Assembly (NCBI RefSeq): GCF_011050055.1
Contig: NZ_DRGM01000187.1
Location: 50,456-114,455, forward strand
Reading direction: 5' to 3'
DNA: 64,000 bases
Source: Pseudoalteromonas prydzensis
Lineage (GTDB): Bacteria > Pseudomonadota > Gammaproteobacteria > Enterobacterales > Alteromonadaceae
Numbering within the stretch: the stretch's first letter is position 1; the number at the start of each line of letters is the position of its first letter. The position numbers and the translations under genes are program-made. Shown piece by piece: positions 50,114 through 58,296 of the stretch. The notes beneath the pieces were generated by a model. It saw nothing but the letters and a program-made list of their open reading frames with translations. It was not told where the DNA came from and did no database searches.

Positions 50114-50935
50114 ATGTTATGTAGCATGAAAATGCTAGAAAATTGCGCTATCGCTGCTACCGATGGTGTGATCGGTAAAGAAAAAGATTTTCTATTCGAT
50201 GATTTAGCATGGGTGATCCGCTACTTCGTTGTTGAAACAGGTTCTTGGCTATCCAGCCGTCAAGTTTTGATCTCACCAATTGCGGTGCAAAAACCAAATT
50301 GGATAGAAAAAATTCTACCCGTGTTGATCAGTAAAGAACAAGTTAAGAACAGCCCAACTATCGATAACGATAAACCCGTATCACGGCAAAATGAGGCCAG
50401 CTTACTCGATTATTATGGTTACCCTTATTATTGGGTGGGCGAAGGATTTTGGGGCGGCGGTATTTACCCATACTTATTGTACCGTGATCACCAACACCTC
50501 CCACATACAGAAGCAGGTGCACGCAGCGCACAACTGACTCACCATAATGTTAAAAGTGAAGATAATAAAAAAGCTGACCCAAATTTGCGAAGTTGCAAAG
50601 AGATTATTGGCTATCATATTAACGCTAATGATGGTGATATTGGTCATGTCTCTGGGTTATTAGTAGAAGAAACAACGTGGGCGGTTCGTTACCTGATCAT
50701 CGATACCAGTAATTGGTGGGGTGGACATAAAGTGCTCGTGCCACCAGAGTGGATCAGCGAAGTATGCTGGCTCGACAATACCATCAGTGTTGATCTCAAC
50801 CGCAAAGTAATAAAAGATGCACCACAGTATGATGATAACCAGCAAATAACCCCCGAGTTTGAAACAGCCATATATCAACATTACGAACTAGCGGGTTACT
50901 GGGACAAACTAGCAAAAGCGAAAAAGGATTGCTGA
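50114..50935 (+). CDS. PRC-barrel domain protein with two repeats
   Basis: A 273-residue cytosolic protein. It has two PRC-barrel-like repeats: DGVIGKEKDFLFDDLAWVIR (about residues 16-35) and DGDIGHVSGLLVEETTWAVR (about 175-195). Each is followed by a W-containing, VLISP or VLVPP-type strand. A Tyr/Gly-rich linker (YYWVGEGFWGGGIYPYL, about 115) joins them. PRC-barrels mediate binding to RNA or proteins; here it may be a general stress protein. The start at 50114 is supported by AAGGAT; a TTG upstream lacks this. A terminator follows. Confidence 0.8.
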   Translation: MLCSMKMLENCAIAATDGVIGKEKDFLFDDLAWVIRYFVVETGSWLSSRQVLISPIAVQKPNWIEKILPVLISKEQVKNSPTIDNDKPVSRQNEASLLDYYGYPYYWVGEGFWGGGIYPYLLYRDHQHLPHTEAGARSAQLTHHNVKSEDNKKADPNLRSCKEIIGYHINANDGDIGHVSGLLVEETTWAVRYLIIDTSNWWGGHKVLVPPEWISEVCWLDNTISVDLNRKVIKDAPQYDDNQQITPEFETAIYQHYELAGYWDKLAKAKKDC

Positions 50936-51008
50936 AATGATCGGCTTTCAAGTAACGCCTAGCGAAAAACATTTGGCCAAAGAGCATATTCAATAAATAA
51001 AAAAAACA

Positions 51009-51037
51009 CCACTCACTAAACTAATGAGTGGCTTTTT
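51009..51037. terminator. Bidirectional terminator
   Basis: Stem CCACTCA/TGAGTGG with T and A runs on both sides, between the converging PRC-barrel and ampC genes. Confidence 0.8.
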
Positions 51038-51045
51038 ATTCTTCG

Positions 51046-52209
51046 TTATTTGCTGATAACTGAATCTAAAATCGCATAGGCGGCTTTGACCCGTTCTACG
51101 TTGGGGTAATATTTGTTTGCTAACATAACAATTCCAGCATTTTTTGCCGGAATAAATACAATATATGCGCCAAACCCGTTCGTTGAACCTGTTTTATTGA
51201 TCCAGCCATTATGCAAAGCTACTTGAGGAGGATTATTAATATCGATTGGTTGGGGTTGTGTAATGGTTTCAACTGAATTTCCAGCTAACAGAGCAGTCAA
51301 GTTAGTTGGTAAAGGATACATTTCCCATGCTAGTCCTTGCGTGAAAGTGCTCGCTTGATAATAGCCCTTCCTAGTACTTTTCAAGGCCGTATTGATTTTA
51401 TCATCGAGAGAGACTAACCCTAAATTCGCTTTAATAAATTGCACCATATCTGCACTAGTAGACTTAATGCCATATGCTTGTGCATCCAGCATACCGGGAT
51501 TTACTCTCACAGCATCGCCTGAAGAATTATATCCAAATGCATAATCATCCATTTTATTCGCTGGAACATTAACAAACGTATTTGACATACCTAACGACGG
51601 TAATATTTTAATTTCCAGAAACTGTGCATAATCAACTTTCATACTTAATGCCGAAACATAACCAAATAAACCTATACTTGGATTTGAATAGAGTCGTTGT
51701 GAATTTTCAGCAAAAGTTGGCTGCCAAGATTTATAATATTGCATCATATCCTCGTCAGTCTTAACATTATCAGGGAACTGTAAAGGCAGACCACCTGCTG
51801 TATAGGTAGCTAACTGTGTAAGTTTTGTGCTGCCAATAACGCTATTTTTCAACTCAGGTAGATATTTATCAACAGTATCATCAAATGATAAAGTACCATT
51901 GCCTTGAGCATAACTCGCGAAGGTTGCAGCAAAGGTTTTACTGACCGATCCTAACTCAAACAGTGTATTCTGTGTTACTGCTTGGTTCTTTTGTTTATTC
52001 GCAACACCATAATTATAAAACTGTGACTTACCATCAACAATTATACCCACCGCTAAACCAGGAATTTGGTACTGCTGCATTAAGCGCTCGGCTTGCTTAT
52101 CGACTGCTTTTCTCAACATTTGATTATTATTTTCAGCCCGAGCATCATTAAACATCACTATAGTTGCAGCTAAAGTAGTAATAACAAGCTTGTTTAAAAT
52201 TATTTTCAT
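51046..52209 (-). CDS. ampC: Class C beta-lactamase
   Basis: A 387-residue exported serine beta-lactamase that hydrolyses beta-lactams in the periplasm. The signal peptide ends near residue 25 (NDARA). The catalytic motifs are SVSK (about residue 88-91), YSN (about 174-176) and KTG in NKTGSTNG (about 342), all of the class C order. I place the start at the ATG at 52209 because GAGAG precedes it; the frame is open 64 codons further. No AmpR-type regulator gene adjoins it. Confidence 0.92.
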   Translation of the reverse strand: MKIILNKLVITTLAATIVMFNDARAENNNQMLRKAVDKQAERLMQQYQIPGLAVGIIVDGKSQFYNYGVANKQKNQAVTQNTLFELGSVSKTFAATFASYAQGNGTLSFDDTVDKYLPELKNSVIGSTKLTQLATYTAGGLPLQFPDNVKTDEDMMQYYKSWQPTFAENSQRLYSNPSIGLFGYVSALSMKVDYAQFLEIKILPSLGMSNTFVNVPANKMDDYAFGYNSSGDAVRVNPGMLDAQAYGIKSTSADMVQFIKANLGLVSLDDKINTALKSTRKGYYQASTFTQGLAWEMYPLPTNLTALLAGNSVETITQPQPIDINNPPQVALHNGWINKTGSTNGFGAYIVFIPAKNAGIVMLANKYYPNVERVKAAYAILDSVISK

Positions 52210-52613
52210 TGTATCTCTCGTTAATGAATAAAATAGCCACGTCAGTGCAAGCATATTGCAATAAAAACTCAACACTCGGATTGAATTCTGGCGCCTGAGT
52301 TCATTCAAATATTGTAAATGGAGTATATTAATATTTAGCTTAGCCTCGTTTTGCAAATGGTAGAGATGAGCATATTCAAGAGCTACTCGTTCTAAATGCA
52401 AAAGTCAGCAAAGCCGCCGCTATTTTGTGAGTACGGCTATTAATTTTTACTGAATTAAAATACGGTGTTGGTATTAAATTCTATGCTCATAAAAAAATGA
52501 AATGCACAAATCGTCTTGATTTGAGCTCACTACTCCCAAAGCTCAAATAATTAAAGACGAAGAATATGGCTATGTTTTGCTGAATGATTTATACAAATGT
52601 GAAATTAATACAG

Positions 52614-52637
52614 CCAATGTTGTATGCAGCATAAATT
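52614..52637. repeat. 24-bp imperfect direct repeat, left copy
   Basis: The sequence CCAATGTTGTATGCAGCATA plus the following four bases recurs at 62218-62241 in the same orientation with three mismatches. The two copies lie outside both ends of the integron. The left copy also ends a coding-like fragment (IIKDEEYGYVLLNDLYKC) of unknown source. Confidence 0.55.
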
Positions 52638-52704
52638 AACAAACTAACACTTAGGTTATAGCAGAGAGTCGCCTGTTTTCTATGAATTATCCTGCGGAAA
52701 TACA

Positions 52705-53073
52705 CATGATATAGTTCACACAGAGTCACTCGTAGCAAATTGCTCAACAAATAAAGTCGTTGTTGCTAACAAAGGCTACGATTGTAAAAAACTGAGAGAG
52801 TTGGTTCGTGATAACAACACGACACCCGTTATTCTACGCAAGGATAACAGTTTAATAGGTAATGAAGATATTGACTGATGCATGTACAAATATCGGCACT
52901 TGGTTGAAAATGCATTTGGCCGTATTAAGCAATATAGAAAGATAGCCACACAGTATGAAAAGCTTGAACGAAATTATCATTCAATGCTCGCTTTAGCATT
53001 TACGATGATGTGGCTACCAATGCGGGCTGATCAATATATGTACCACAAAGATCAACAGTCCCTAATGACATAG
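52705..53073 (+). pseudogene. IS5-family transposase fragment
   Basis: The frame keeps the C-terminal part of an IS5-type (IS427-like) DDE transposase: VVVANKGYDCKKLRELVR, then PVILRKDNS, KYRHLVENAFGRIKQYRKIA and LAFTMMWLPM. The DDE triad is mostly absent because the N-terminal half is gone. A stop codon (TGA at 52876-52878) stands where the family usually has Trp (D-stop-C-MYKYRH). It is inactive debris at the left edge of the integron region. Confidence 0.85.
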
Positions 53074-53261
53074 CGCTCTCAGTAGCCTTAAACAACAAAA
53101 TATGATCCCTCACCAACGAGCGAAGAACCACAAATAGTAGAGAACATCTATTATCTAGCTCCTTGAATATTTATCGAATCTATCTGTCGATAATGCCACT
53201 CTGTCCTTAATTAAGCTCAAATAATGCTTTGCGAAAACTGGTTAGATAATTAACGACTCTA

Positions 53262-53396
53262 TTATTTTTGCTGGGGTTTTCTGTATGATTTTTTCGTGTC
53301 AGGTTCTAAAGCTGCGCGCTTGCTTGCCGCTTCTTTTTTTAGTGTTTCAGCAGACTTTTTATCATCTACTTTTTTATCATGAGTTGGATTTTGCAT
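53262..53396 (-). CDS. Small basic protein, 44 residues, unknown
   Basis: The frame runs MQNPTHDKKVDDKKSAETLK and onward to a Lys-rich C-terminus, with GAGG five bases before the ATG. It is strongly charged, lacks hydrophobic segments and is probably disordered. No family is recognised. Its strand and position suggest a gene outside the cassette array. Support is moderate because of the good ribosome binding site. Confidence 0.45.
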   Translation of the reverse strand: MQNPTHDKKVDDKKSAETLKKEAASKRAALEPDTKKSYRKPQQK

Positions 53397-53592
53397 AGTT
53401 GCCTCGGAGTTATCGCCCCTCACGTTAATGTAAAAGGCCGAGATTTAAAGCCTAGTTTATAAAGCTCCCCAGCTCTGTGCGCTACAACACTTAAATGTTT
53501 TATTATCGCTGGATGCTCAATAGACGCTGGTTTATCACTACTATGTCTGTAACAGGTCGTGAGCACGCCTTATAAATCAAGTGTGCTCGCGA

Positions 53593-53649
53593 CCTGCATG
53601 AACGATGGTGTGAGAGTTGGAAGTTAGAAACCTCCGGCTACCCGATTAT
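53593..53649 (+). repeat. 3' end of a second group II intron (domains V/VI remnant)
   Basis: These bases match the 3' end of the complete intron (60911-60967) with about nine differences in roughly 58 bases, and both end in CCGGCTACCCGATTAT. They abut the terminal stop of the thioesterase cassette in the same way as the complete intron abuts the first cassette. No intron 5' end or reverse transcriptase is left. Inferred: an earlier intron insertion at this cassette's attC, later deleted except for the 3' end. Confidence 0.7.
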
Positions 53650-53653
53650 GTTT

Positions 53654-54052
53654 TTATACGTCAACCTTACTGATAGTACCTAGTGCAACGGCAACCAATT
53701 TCTCACCTTTTTCACCCAAGGCATAAACTTTACACTCACAAGTAGCTTGCCTTTTGCCTGATGATAAAACAGTAGAGCGTGCAATTAATGATTTACCTAT
53801 CGCAGGGCGCACATAATTAATTTTGTATTCTGAGGTTACACATTTACCTAAAACTGAAGCCGCTGAAAAGGTAATACAGTTATCCGCTAAATAACTTAAA
53901 ACACCGCCGTGCACGAAACCAAAGTTTTGAGTTAATTCGTCACGAATAACTAGAGATAATTCAGCTTTACCTTCATCGAATTCTGTAAGTTCAGCACCCA
54001 GCAACATACTGAATGGCTGCTCTCTTAATATTTTCTTCCCGTAATCAAGCAT
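53654..54052 (-). CDS. PaaI-like hotdog thioesterase (cassette gene)
   Basis: A 132-residue hotdog-fold protein of the PaaI thioesterase family, hydrolysing acyl-CoA-type thioesters in the cytosol. The hallmark FVHGGVLSYLADNCITFSAA (about residues 45-65) contains the active-site Asp position. It is the last recognised cassette of the integron on the minus strand and follows the attC of the hydrolase cassette. Its own attC is not present, because the sequence changes to an intron remnant directly after its stop. Confidence 0.88.
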   Translation of the reverse strand: MLDYGKKILREQPFSMLLGAELTEFDEGKAELSLVIRDELTQNFGFVHGGVLSYLADNCITFSAASVLGKCVTSEYKINYVRPAIGKSLIARSTVLSSGKRQATCECKVYALGEKGEKLVAVALGTISKVDV

Positions 54053-54075
54053 AAAACTCCAAACCTATTTGAAAA

Positions 54076-54202
54076 TATCAACGCCGCGTTAAGGAGTGAG
54101 CAACGCGACTACTAACCTTCTTCATTACACTAAAAATCAATAAAATCAAAGCATAATGAAAATGCTACGCGTTGCGACCCCCTCTTGAACGCCTTGTTAG
54201 TT
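54076..54202 (-). other. attC site of the hydrolase cassette
   Basis: A 127-bp element with R''-like AACTAAC and R'-like GTTGATA core ends. In cassette orientation it opens with CTAACAAGGCGTTCAAGAGG and has GCAACGCG-type inner arms. The arms (GCGTT.A.GAG and GCAACGCG) are complementary. Length and composition resemble Vibrio-type attC sites. The hydrolase stop codon lies in the R'' core. Confidence 0.8.
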
Positions 54203-54967
54203 TTTATGCTGCGACAAGAACCGCTCTAACATTTCACCCACCAATTCCGGTGATTCTTGATGCGATGAGTGCGCCGTCAATGGAATATTGGCAAAACTAC
54301 AACCTGCAATTTTCGACTTTAAAGCCACGGCCTCATCCAATGAAAATAAGAAGTCATTATCACCTCGCATTACTAACGTTGGGCAACGAATTTTTTCAAC
54401 TAACTCATGTGGATAGCCAGATTCTGTTGTATCCAGCCAAACTGCTTTTACCATGCCTACAAGCTTAGGAAAATCTGGTTTAGGATTTGATGCCTCATAA
54501 AATGCAACATCATCTGCAAACCTTGATACCCAAAACTCAGCCGTCAAACCACTTAGCAATTCAATTGATGGGTCATCTGCCTCCAATCGCCACTGCGAGC
54601 CCAGTGTTACCAAACAAGACACTCTTTCTGGCTCTTGTGCTGCTAACCGATAACCCACAATGCCACCGTCACTAAAACCAAAAATTGAGTATTTCTCAAT
54701 ACCCAAATAACTAAGGACATGCTGGACATCTTGTTGATACTGCATGTAATTAAGTGGGAGTTCACCTAAGAGTGATTTGCCGTGACCACGAAAATCTATG
54801 CTTATCAACTGATAGTCTGCAGCTACATATTTGTGAATGGGACTTAACTCATTCAGCGAACCAAGGCCGCCATGAAGCATCAATAATGGCTTGCCATCAT
54901 GATTACCTGAAAGCTCGTAATAAATCTCGGAGCCACTAACACTTATATAACCATTTTTATTTCTCAT
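54197..54967 (-). CDS. Alpha/beta hydrolase (cassette gene)
   Basis: A 256-residue alpha/beta hydrolase. The oxyanion region LLMLHGGLGS is at about residues 32-41. The nucleophile Ser lies in GFSDGG (about 100), the acid in VMRGDNDFLF and the His in LTAHSSHQES near the end. The enol-lactonase/esterase group is likely; the substrate is unknown. I prefer the ATG at 54967 over a TTG four codons upstream. It is a minus-strand cassette gene that ends in the R'' core of its attC. Confidence 0.88.
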   Translation of the reverse strand: MRNKNGYISVSGSEIYYELSGNHDGKPLLMLHGGLGSLNELSPIHKYVAADYQLISIDFRGHGKSLLGELPLNYMQYQQDVQHVLSYLGIEKYSIFGFSDGGIVGYRLAAQEPERVSCLVTLGSQWRLEADDPSIELLSGLTAEFWVSRFADDVAFYEASNPKPDFPKLVGMVKAVWLDTTESGYPHELVEKIRCPTLVMRGDNDFLFSLDEAVALKSKIAGCSFANIPLTAHSSHQESPELVGEMLERFLSQHKN

Positions 54968-55534
54968 TTTGTCGACCAACTGCGTTTTTATTGATTTGAC
55001 CTAAAAAAACTAACGAGCCTGTAGAATTACTCGTTTTTATTTTATTTTTATTGATGCATTAACCATAGCCGAGTTCCTATTTTGATTCAATCGACAACTG
55101 ACTTTCACATAAAATATAAAAAGAAGATTTGCTGTTGTTTTAATAGGCGTTTTGCAAGGTATTACAGGTACTTGAGTGGCTTATTTAAGGTGAGAAGGGT
55201 TACCTATATTAATGTAATGTGTTTACGCATGCTAATATTAGCCTTCAAGCTAATCCTCATTTACTGCTCCTTGTGGAAAAAATCTTCAATTGAATTATGG
55301 TTTAGAGACGTTGCGCTTTAGAGGAATATAAGCAGATGCAGTACTAAAAACGTAAGGATTATTGCATAGCCCTGCCCTTTGTATTTGCCGTAAGCTACTT
55401 GCTTAACAGTCACATCGACAGACGAAGTAAACGAATTTGTTTATTGATTTAGAATTGACCGTCACTGAACAAAAACGGTCAAAAAGAATACTAGTGCCTA
55501 TTGACAGAGTTAAGGCTCATATGTGTTAGGTGAA
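54968..55534. other. Cassette boundary region without a confident gene
   Basis: An AACTAAC core at 55008-55014, followed by GAGCCTGTAGAATTACTC, looks like the L'/R' side of an attC resembling that at 58753, but its partner arm was not found. Between it and 55400 a plus-strand frame of 79 codons (55082-55321) has no ribosome binding site or family. This may be a decayed or gene-less cassette. Confidence 0.45.
55401..55531 (-). other. Candidate attC site of the NTF2-like cassette
   Basis: In cassette orientation a perfect R''-type core ACCTAAC (55525-55531) stands just after the gene's stop codon. A perfect R'-type core GTTAAGC (55401-55407) stands about 130 bases on, with a GACCG...CGGTC stem between. 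The outer arms pair only in part, so the right-hand limit is uncertain. Confidence 0.45.
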
Positions 55535-55993
55535 TTATTCACTGTAACGACGGATAACAGATACTTTACCATTTTCAAGTTCAAGCACATCCAGAGCAAT
55601 TTTGCTGTAGCTAAACTCTGAACCATCCGCTCGCTTACCCTTGGCGGAGAACTTGTGCTTGATAGAGACAGCATTAAAACCATACTGATAGTCGATAAGT
55701 TCCGCTTTATATTCTGTATGAACACCGAGATAACGCCCCATACCTTTACGCATCATGTCTTTGCCATCGGGTTCACGAGAGTCATCTGGTGCATTTGGGA
55801 AATGTTGATTACCAACGTCATCGGTAAGAAAGGATAAATAGTGTTCAAGGTCTTCCTCAGTTGCATTTGGCTGCTGAGTCATGACCTGAGCATTGAAGTA
55901 AGCTTTCACAAATGCATCGTAATCAAATTCATCAGCCAAAGTACTTGCACTGAAGAACGCGAAGCCTGCCAAACAGATAAATAATTTTTTCAC
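55535..55993 (-). CDS. Exported NTF2-like (SnoaL-type) protein (cassette gene)
   Basis: A 152-residue protein with signal peptide (residues 1-20) and an NTF2/SnoaL-like fold in the rest. It shows the typical helix EDLEHYLSFLTDDV (about residues 46-59) and paired strands, FKHKFSAKG-type and VSVIRRYSE at the end. It probably works in the periplasm; no catalytic residue can be named. It is a minus-strand cassette gene with the start at the ATG after GGAG (55999). Confidence 0.75.
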   Translation of the reverse strand: MKKLFICLAGFAFFSASTLADEFDYDAFVKAYFNAQVMTQQPNATEEDLEHYLSFLTDDVGNQHFPNAPDDSREPDGKDMMRKGMGRYLGVHTEYKAELIDYQYGFNAVSIKHKFSAKGKRADGSEFSYSKIALDVLELENGKVSVIRRYSE

Positions 55994-56013
55994 GAAAACT
56001 CCTTATTAAAATA

Positions 56014-56106
56014 TTCCAACGCCTCAATAACCGGCAGCTGTAACGAAGCGAAGCGGAGTGTAAGCTGTCCGGCGCCGTAGGCGCGTAGTTGATTGATTTG
56101 TTATGC
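56014..56106 (-). other. attC site of the 175-residue cassette
   Basis: A 93-bp element with R'' GCATAAC and R' GTTGGAA at the ends in cassette orientation. The inner arms include ATCAATCAAC ... GGTTATTGAGGC and GGACAGCTTACA...TGTTACAGCTGCC-like complementary parts. The gene's TAA is inside R''. Confidence 0.8.
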
Positions 56107-56628
56107 TTTCTGAACCACATTTTCACGATACATAGCATTTTGAGCCTGAATTTCAGAAAGCTCTATTTCTGTCTTCTCTCGTAGTGCTGTGGCTTCAACC
56201 AACAACTGAGACATTAGAACTTCTCGATCGTTTATCTCATCGAGCGGGCCATTTAGAAGCAATGTATTAAGATCAACGAAGGGAGAAGCTTTTTCTTTGA
56301 TGCTATCAGCTGCCTTAACTTTGTCTTCAACCTCTTGAAGCATAAGTTTTTGACGGGATCCGTCTACTGCGCCAGCAAATACGGCTAGTGTTTTATACGC
56401 AACTTTTAGCCCCTGAGCTGACCATTTAATTCGGTCCACCTCAACTGCTACTTGATGTGCAGTAACTGATAGCTGCCTTAGAGCAAATCTCTTTTCCATT
56501 TTCTGATTTTGATCAAAGGCTTTCTGGGCATGGCCAGCAGACCTGAAAGCAGCTATACAAGCAGCAGCGCCTCCTATTGCACTTATTACTGATGCTGCAG
56601 TTGATACGATAGTTGTAATTTCAGCCAA
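56101..56628 (-). CDS. Single-helix membrane protein, unknown (cassette gene)
   Basis: A 175-residue protein with an N-terminal hydrophobic, Ala/Gly-rich helix (TAASVISAIGGAAACIAAF, residues 10-28) and a long helical, charged remainder. The layout fits an inner-membrane anchor with a cytosolic coiled coil. No family is recognised. Its stop lies in the R'' core of its attC, as for most cassette genes here. Confidence 0.65.
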   Translation of the reverse strand: MAEITTIVSTAASVISAIGGAAACIAAFRSAGHAQKAFDQNQKMEKRFALRQLSVTAHQVAVEVDRIKWSAQGLKVAYKTLAVFAGAVDGSRQKLMLQEVEDKVKAADSIKEKASPFVDLNTLLLNGPLDEINDREVLMSQLLVEATALREKTEIELSEIQAQNAMYRENVVQKA

Positions 56629-56652
56629 TTTATATTCCTTTAATGCTTGGGA

Positions 56653-56751
56653 GCATAACGCTTTGCTAATTGGCTGCCGCAGCGCAGCGTAGGCAGTCCA
56701 GTGGAGGCCATGCTTTTTGTGGCCGGAACGAAATTAAGCAACTTGTTAGTT
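56653..56751 (-). other. attC site of the serine protease cassette
   Basis: A 99-bp element with R'' AACTAAC and R' GTTATGC in cassette orientation. The inner palindromic parts include GGCCACAAAAAGCATGGCC and CTGCCTACGCTGCGC...GCGGCAG. The protease stop codon lies inside R''. Confidence 0.8.
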
Positions 56752-57540
56752 ACTCTTAATAGTTTCATTTAACCAATTGATATAGTTAGATATTCTTACT
56801 TGGTATGATTTTCCGCCGTATAAGCCATGTTTAAAGGATTTCAAGTCTCCTTCAACATAATCCCAACTAAACAAACCTGTTAAGTATTGTTTTCCGTTTT
56901 TTTCAATTATCAGTGGTCCACCGCTATCACCAGAACCATCGATACCCTCTAGTTCAAGTGCATTTTTATTGTCATCTAATGTTATTGATATCCAGTTCCC
57001 CTCGGCTAGGTCAACTCTGTTCGTCATTGTTCGAAGTACTTTTTGTCTTTTAGTTTCGAATATCGACCCCTGCTTTCCGTCGCCAGTTGAGCCCCTGCCA
57101 AACGCCGTTATTTCCTTCCCTAACTCATCACTATCCGAATACAATGCTATAGGCTGAACATGCGATACATCTTCAGTCAACTTAATAAGAGCTACGTCAC
57201 TTGTTGTTTTCATAAAGTCCATAAGTGGTTTAGCATCCCCTTCGAATAAAGAACTATTAGGTTTTTTAGCATTGTGGTGAATGATAACTTTCTCTATCGT
57301 GAATTTTTTTCCATGAATTACGATTTCCTTTCCCGTGTAATCAGAGAAAATCAAATGGGCAACAGTCACAATCCAATTTGGCTTTATCAATACGCCATGT
57401 CCCTCACCCGGCATATCTATTAAAAATTCTGGAACATTTTTTGCCAAATACTTATCTTTATTGACATCATGTTTAGTAACAATGGAAAAACATGGTAATG
57501 CTAGACTAGCTAAAATCGTAAACAAAATTATTCTTTTCAT
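56746..57540 (-). CDS. Secreted trypsin-like serine protease (cassette gene)
   Basis: A 264-residue S1-family protease with a signal peptide (residues 1-19). The catalytic triad is visible as His in VTVAHLIF (about 62), Asp in TSDVALIKL (about 115) and Ser in GDSGGPL (about 209). The usual disulfide cysteines are missing, as in many bacterial members. The protein probably acts outside the cytoplasm. It is a cassette gene on the minus strand. Confidence 0.88.
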   Translation of the reverse strand: MKRIILFTILASLALPCFSIVTKHDVNKDKYLAKNVPEFLIDMPGEGHGVLIKPNWIVTVAHLIFSDYTGKEIVIHGKKFTIEKVIIHHNAKKPNSSLFEGDAKPLMDFMKTTSDVALIKLTEDVSHVQPIALYSDSDELGKEITAFGRGSTGDGKQGSIFETKRQKVLRTMTNRVDLAEGNWISITLDDNKNALELEGIDGSGDSGGPLIIEKNGKQYLTGLFSWDYVEGDLKSFKHGLYGGKSYQVRISNYINWLNETIKSN

Positions 57541-57572
57541 ATATATCCGTAAACTCCGAGATTTGATTGAGT

Positions 57573-57620
57573 AACTAACGCCTCAATCACGCGCTTGTCG
57601 CGTGCATTGAATTGTTAGCC
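57573..57620 (-). other. Compact attC site, 48 bp
   Basis: In cassette orientation GGCTAACAATTCAATGCACG leads into GACAAGCGCGTG and TTGAGGCGTTAGTT. This is a nearly perfect hairpin of the classical short attC type, with R'' and R' cores at the ends. The gene for the six-helix protein ends inside it with TGA. Confidence 0.88.
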
Positions 57621-58192
57621 GAAAACTGACGCGAACCTAGCATGTAAGCAGCAATACCGAACCAACCCATTGTTGGGATGGCCCACATACGCTGTACCAA
57701 CCCATTAATTTCTGACGGGATGAAGCCAGCATAAATCAGCCAAAACATGAACACATGCAGAAACGACACTGCTGCTGAAAAAAGTTCAAACGAAGGCGAC
57801 TTGATGATGTTTTTGAACTCAAGTGAAAACGAAAGAGGTGCGATAATCATGAAGATTGACAGGTTGTAGAGCAAGTGCAGGGGTGTCTCTAACGTCCAAA
57901 TTCCCGCACTGATCATGCTAAGACCAAGCAATAAAACAGATGCCATGGAAAAAGAAATTCGACTGGGTGAGGTCAGCTGTATTCCAATGGCAAAAAAGCA
58001 CATGGAGATTCCGATCATGATATCAGCAATTCTGTGAGTATATGCAAATACAGGCTCTTCAAGTGCGACATGACTGATGCTCTTGGCAAAAACATCAAAC
58101 CCAGGGATAACAAAGCCAAGGCCAATGTTGATAATCGAAGCGATCCAAATCAGGTGCGCCTGCTTTACTGAAGCTTTTGTAAAAAAATTCAC
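57587..58192 (-). CDS. Membrane protein with about six helices (cassette gene)
   Basis: A 201-residue polytopic membrane protein, unknown family. I choose the GTG at 58192 because AAGGAT precedes it; a longer frame reaches into the preceding attC site. Hydrophobic segments lie at about residues 12-32, 50-66, 74-94, 100-118, 130-150 and 165-185. The stop codon lies inside its own compact attC, so the last residues are coded by recombination-site sequence. Confidence 0.65.
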   Translation of the reverse strand: MNFFTKASVKQAHLIWIASIINIGLGFVIPGFDVFAKSISHVALEEPVFAYTHRIADIMIGISMCFFAIGIQLTSPSRISFSMASVLLLGLSMISAGIWTLETPLHLLYNLSIFMIIAPLSFSLEFKNIIKSPSFELFSAAVSFLHVFMFWLIYAGFIPSEINGLVQRMWAIPTMGWFGIAAYMLGSRQFSANNSMHATSA

Positions 58193-58206
58193 TGGGTATC
58201 CTTTTC

Positions 58207-58296
58207 GGCTAACGCGAAGCACACGGGCGACAAAAACGCGTCAGCGGGTTTGGCGTCCCAGCGACCAACGGGAGCGAGTGATGCGTATTGTTAGGC
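58207..58296 (-). other. attC site of the 148-residue membrane cassette
   Basis: A 90-bp element, with R'' GCCTAAC exactly matching the consensus RYYYAAC and R' GTTAGCC in cassette orientation. Inner complementary parts include GCATCACTCGC... and GCGTTTTTGTCGCCCG. The stop of the cassette gene is in R''. Confidence 0.85.

Noticed and set aside
50938..50997. 19-codon frame after the PRC-barrel gene, starting in the overlap ATGA context
   Set aside because: Too short to support; possibly a frame-shifted tail of the PRC-barrel gene in an ancestor.
52483..52640. Coding-like stretch before the left 24-bp repeat
   Set aside because: A short open frame ending at the repeat, with no start, no ribosome binding site and no recognisable family; possibly the tail of a deleted gene but not supportable as a feature.
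55082..55321. 79-codon plus-strand frame in the cassette array
   Set aside because: It has no ribosome binding site or recognisable family, runs against the array, and lies in AT-rich DNA where chance frames are common.
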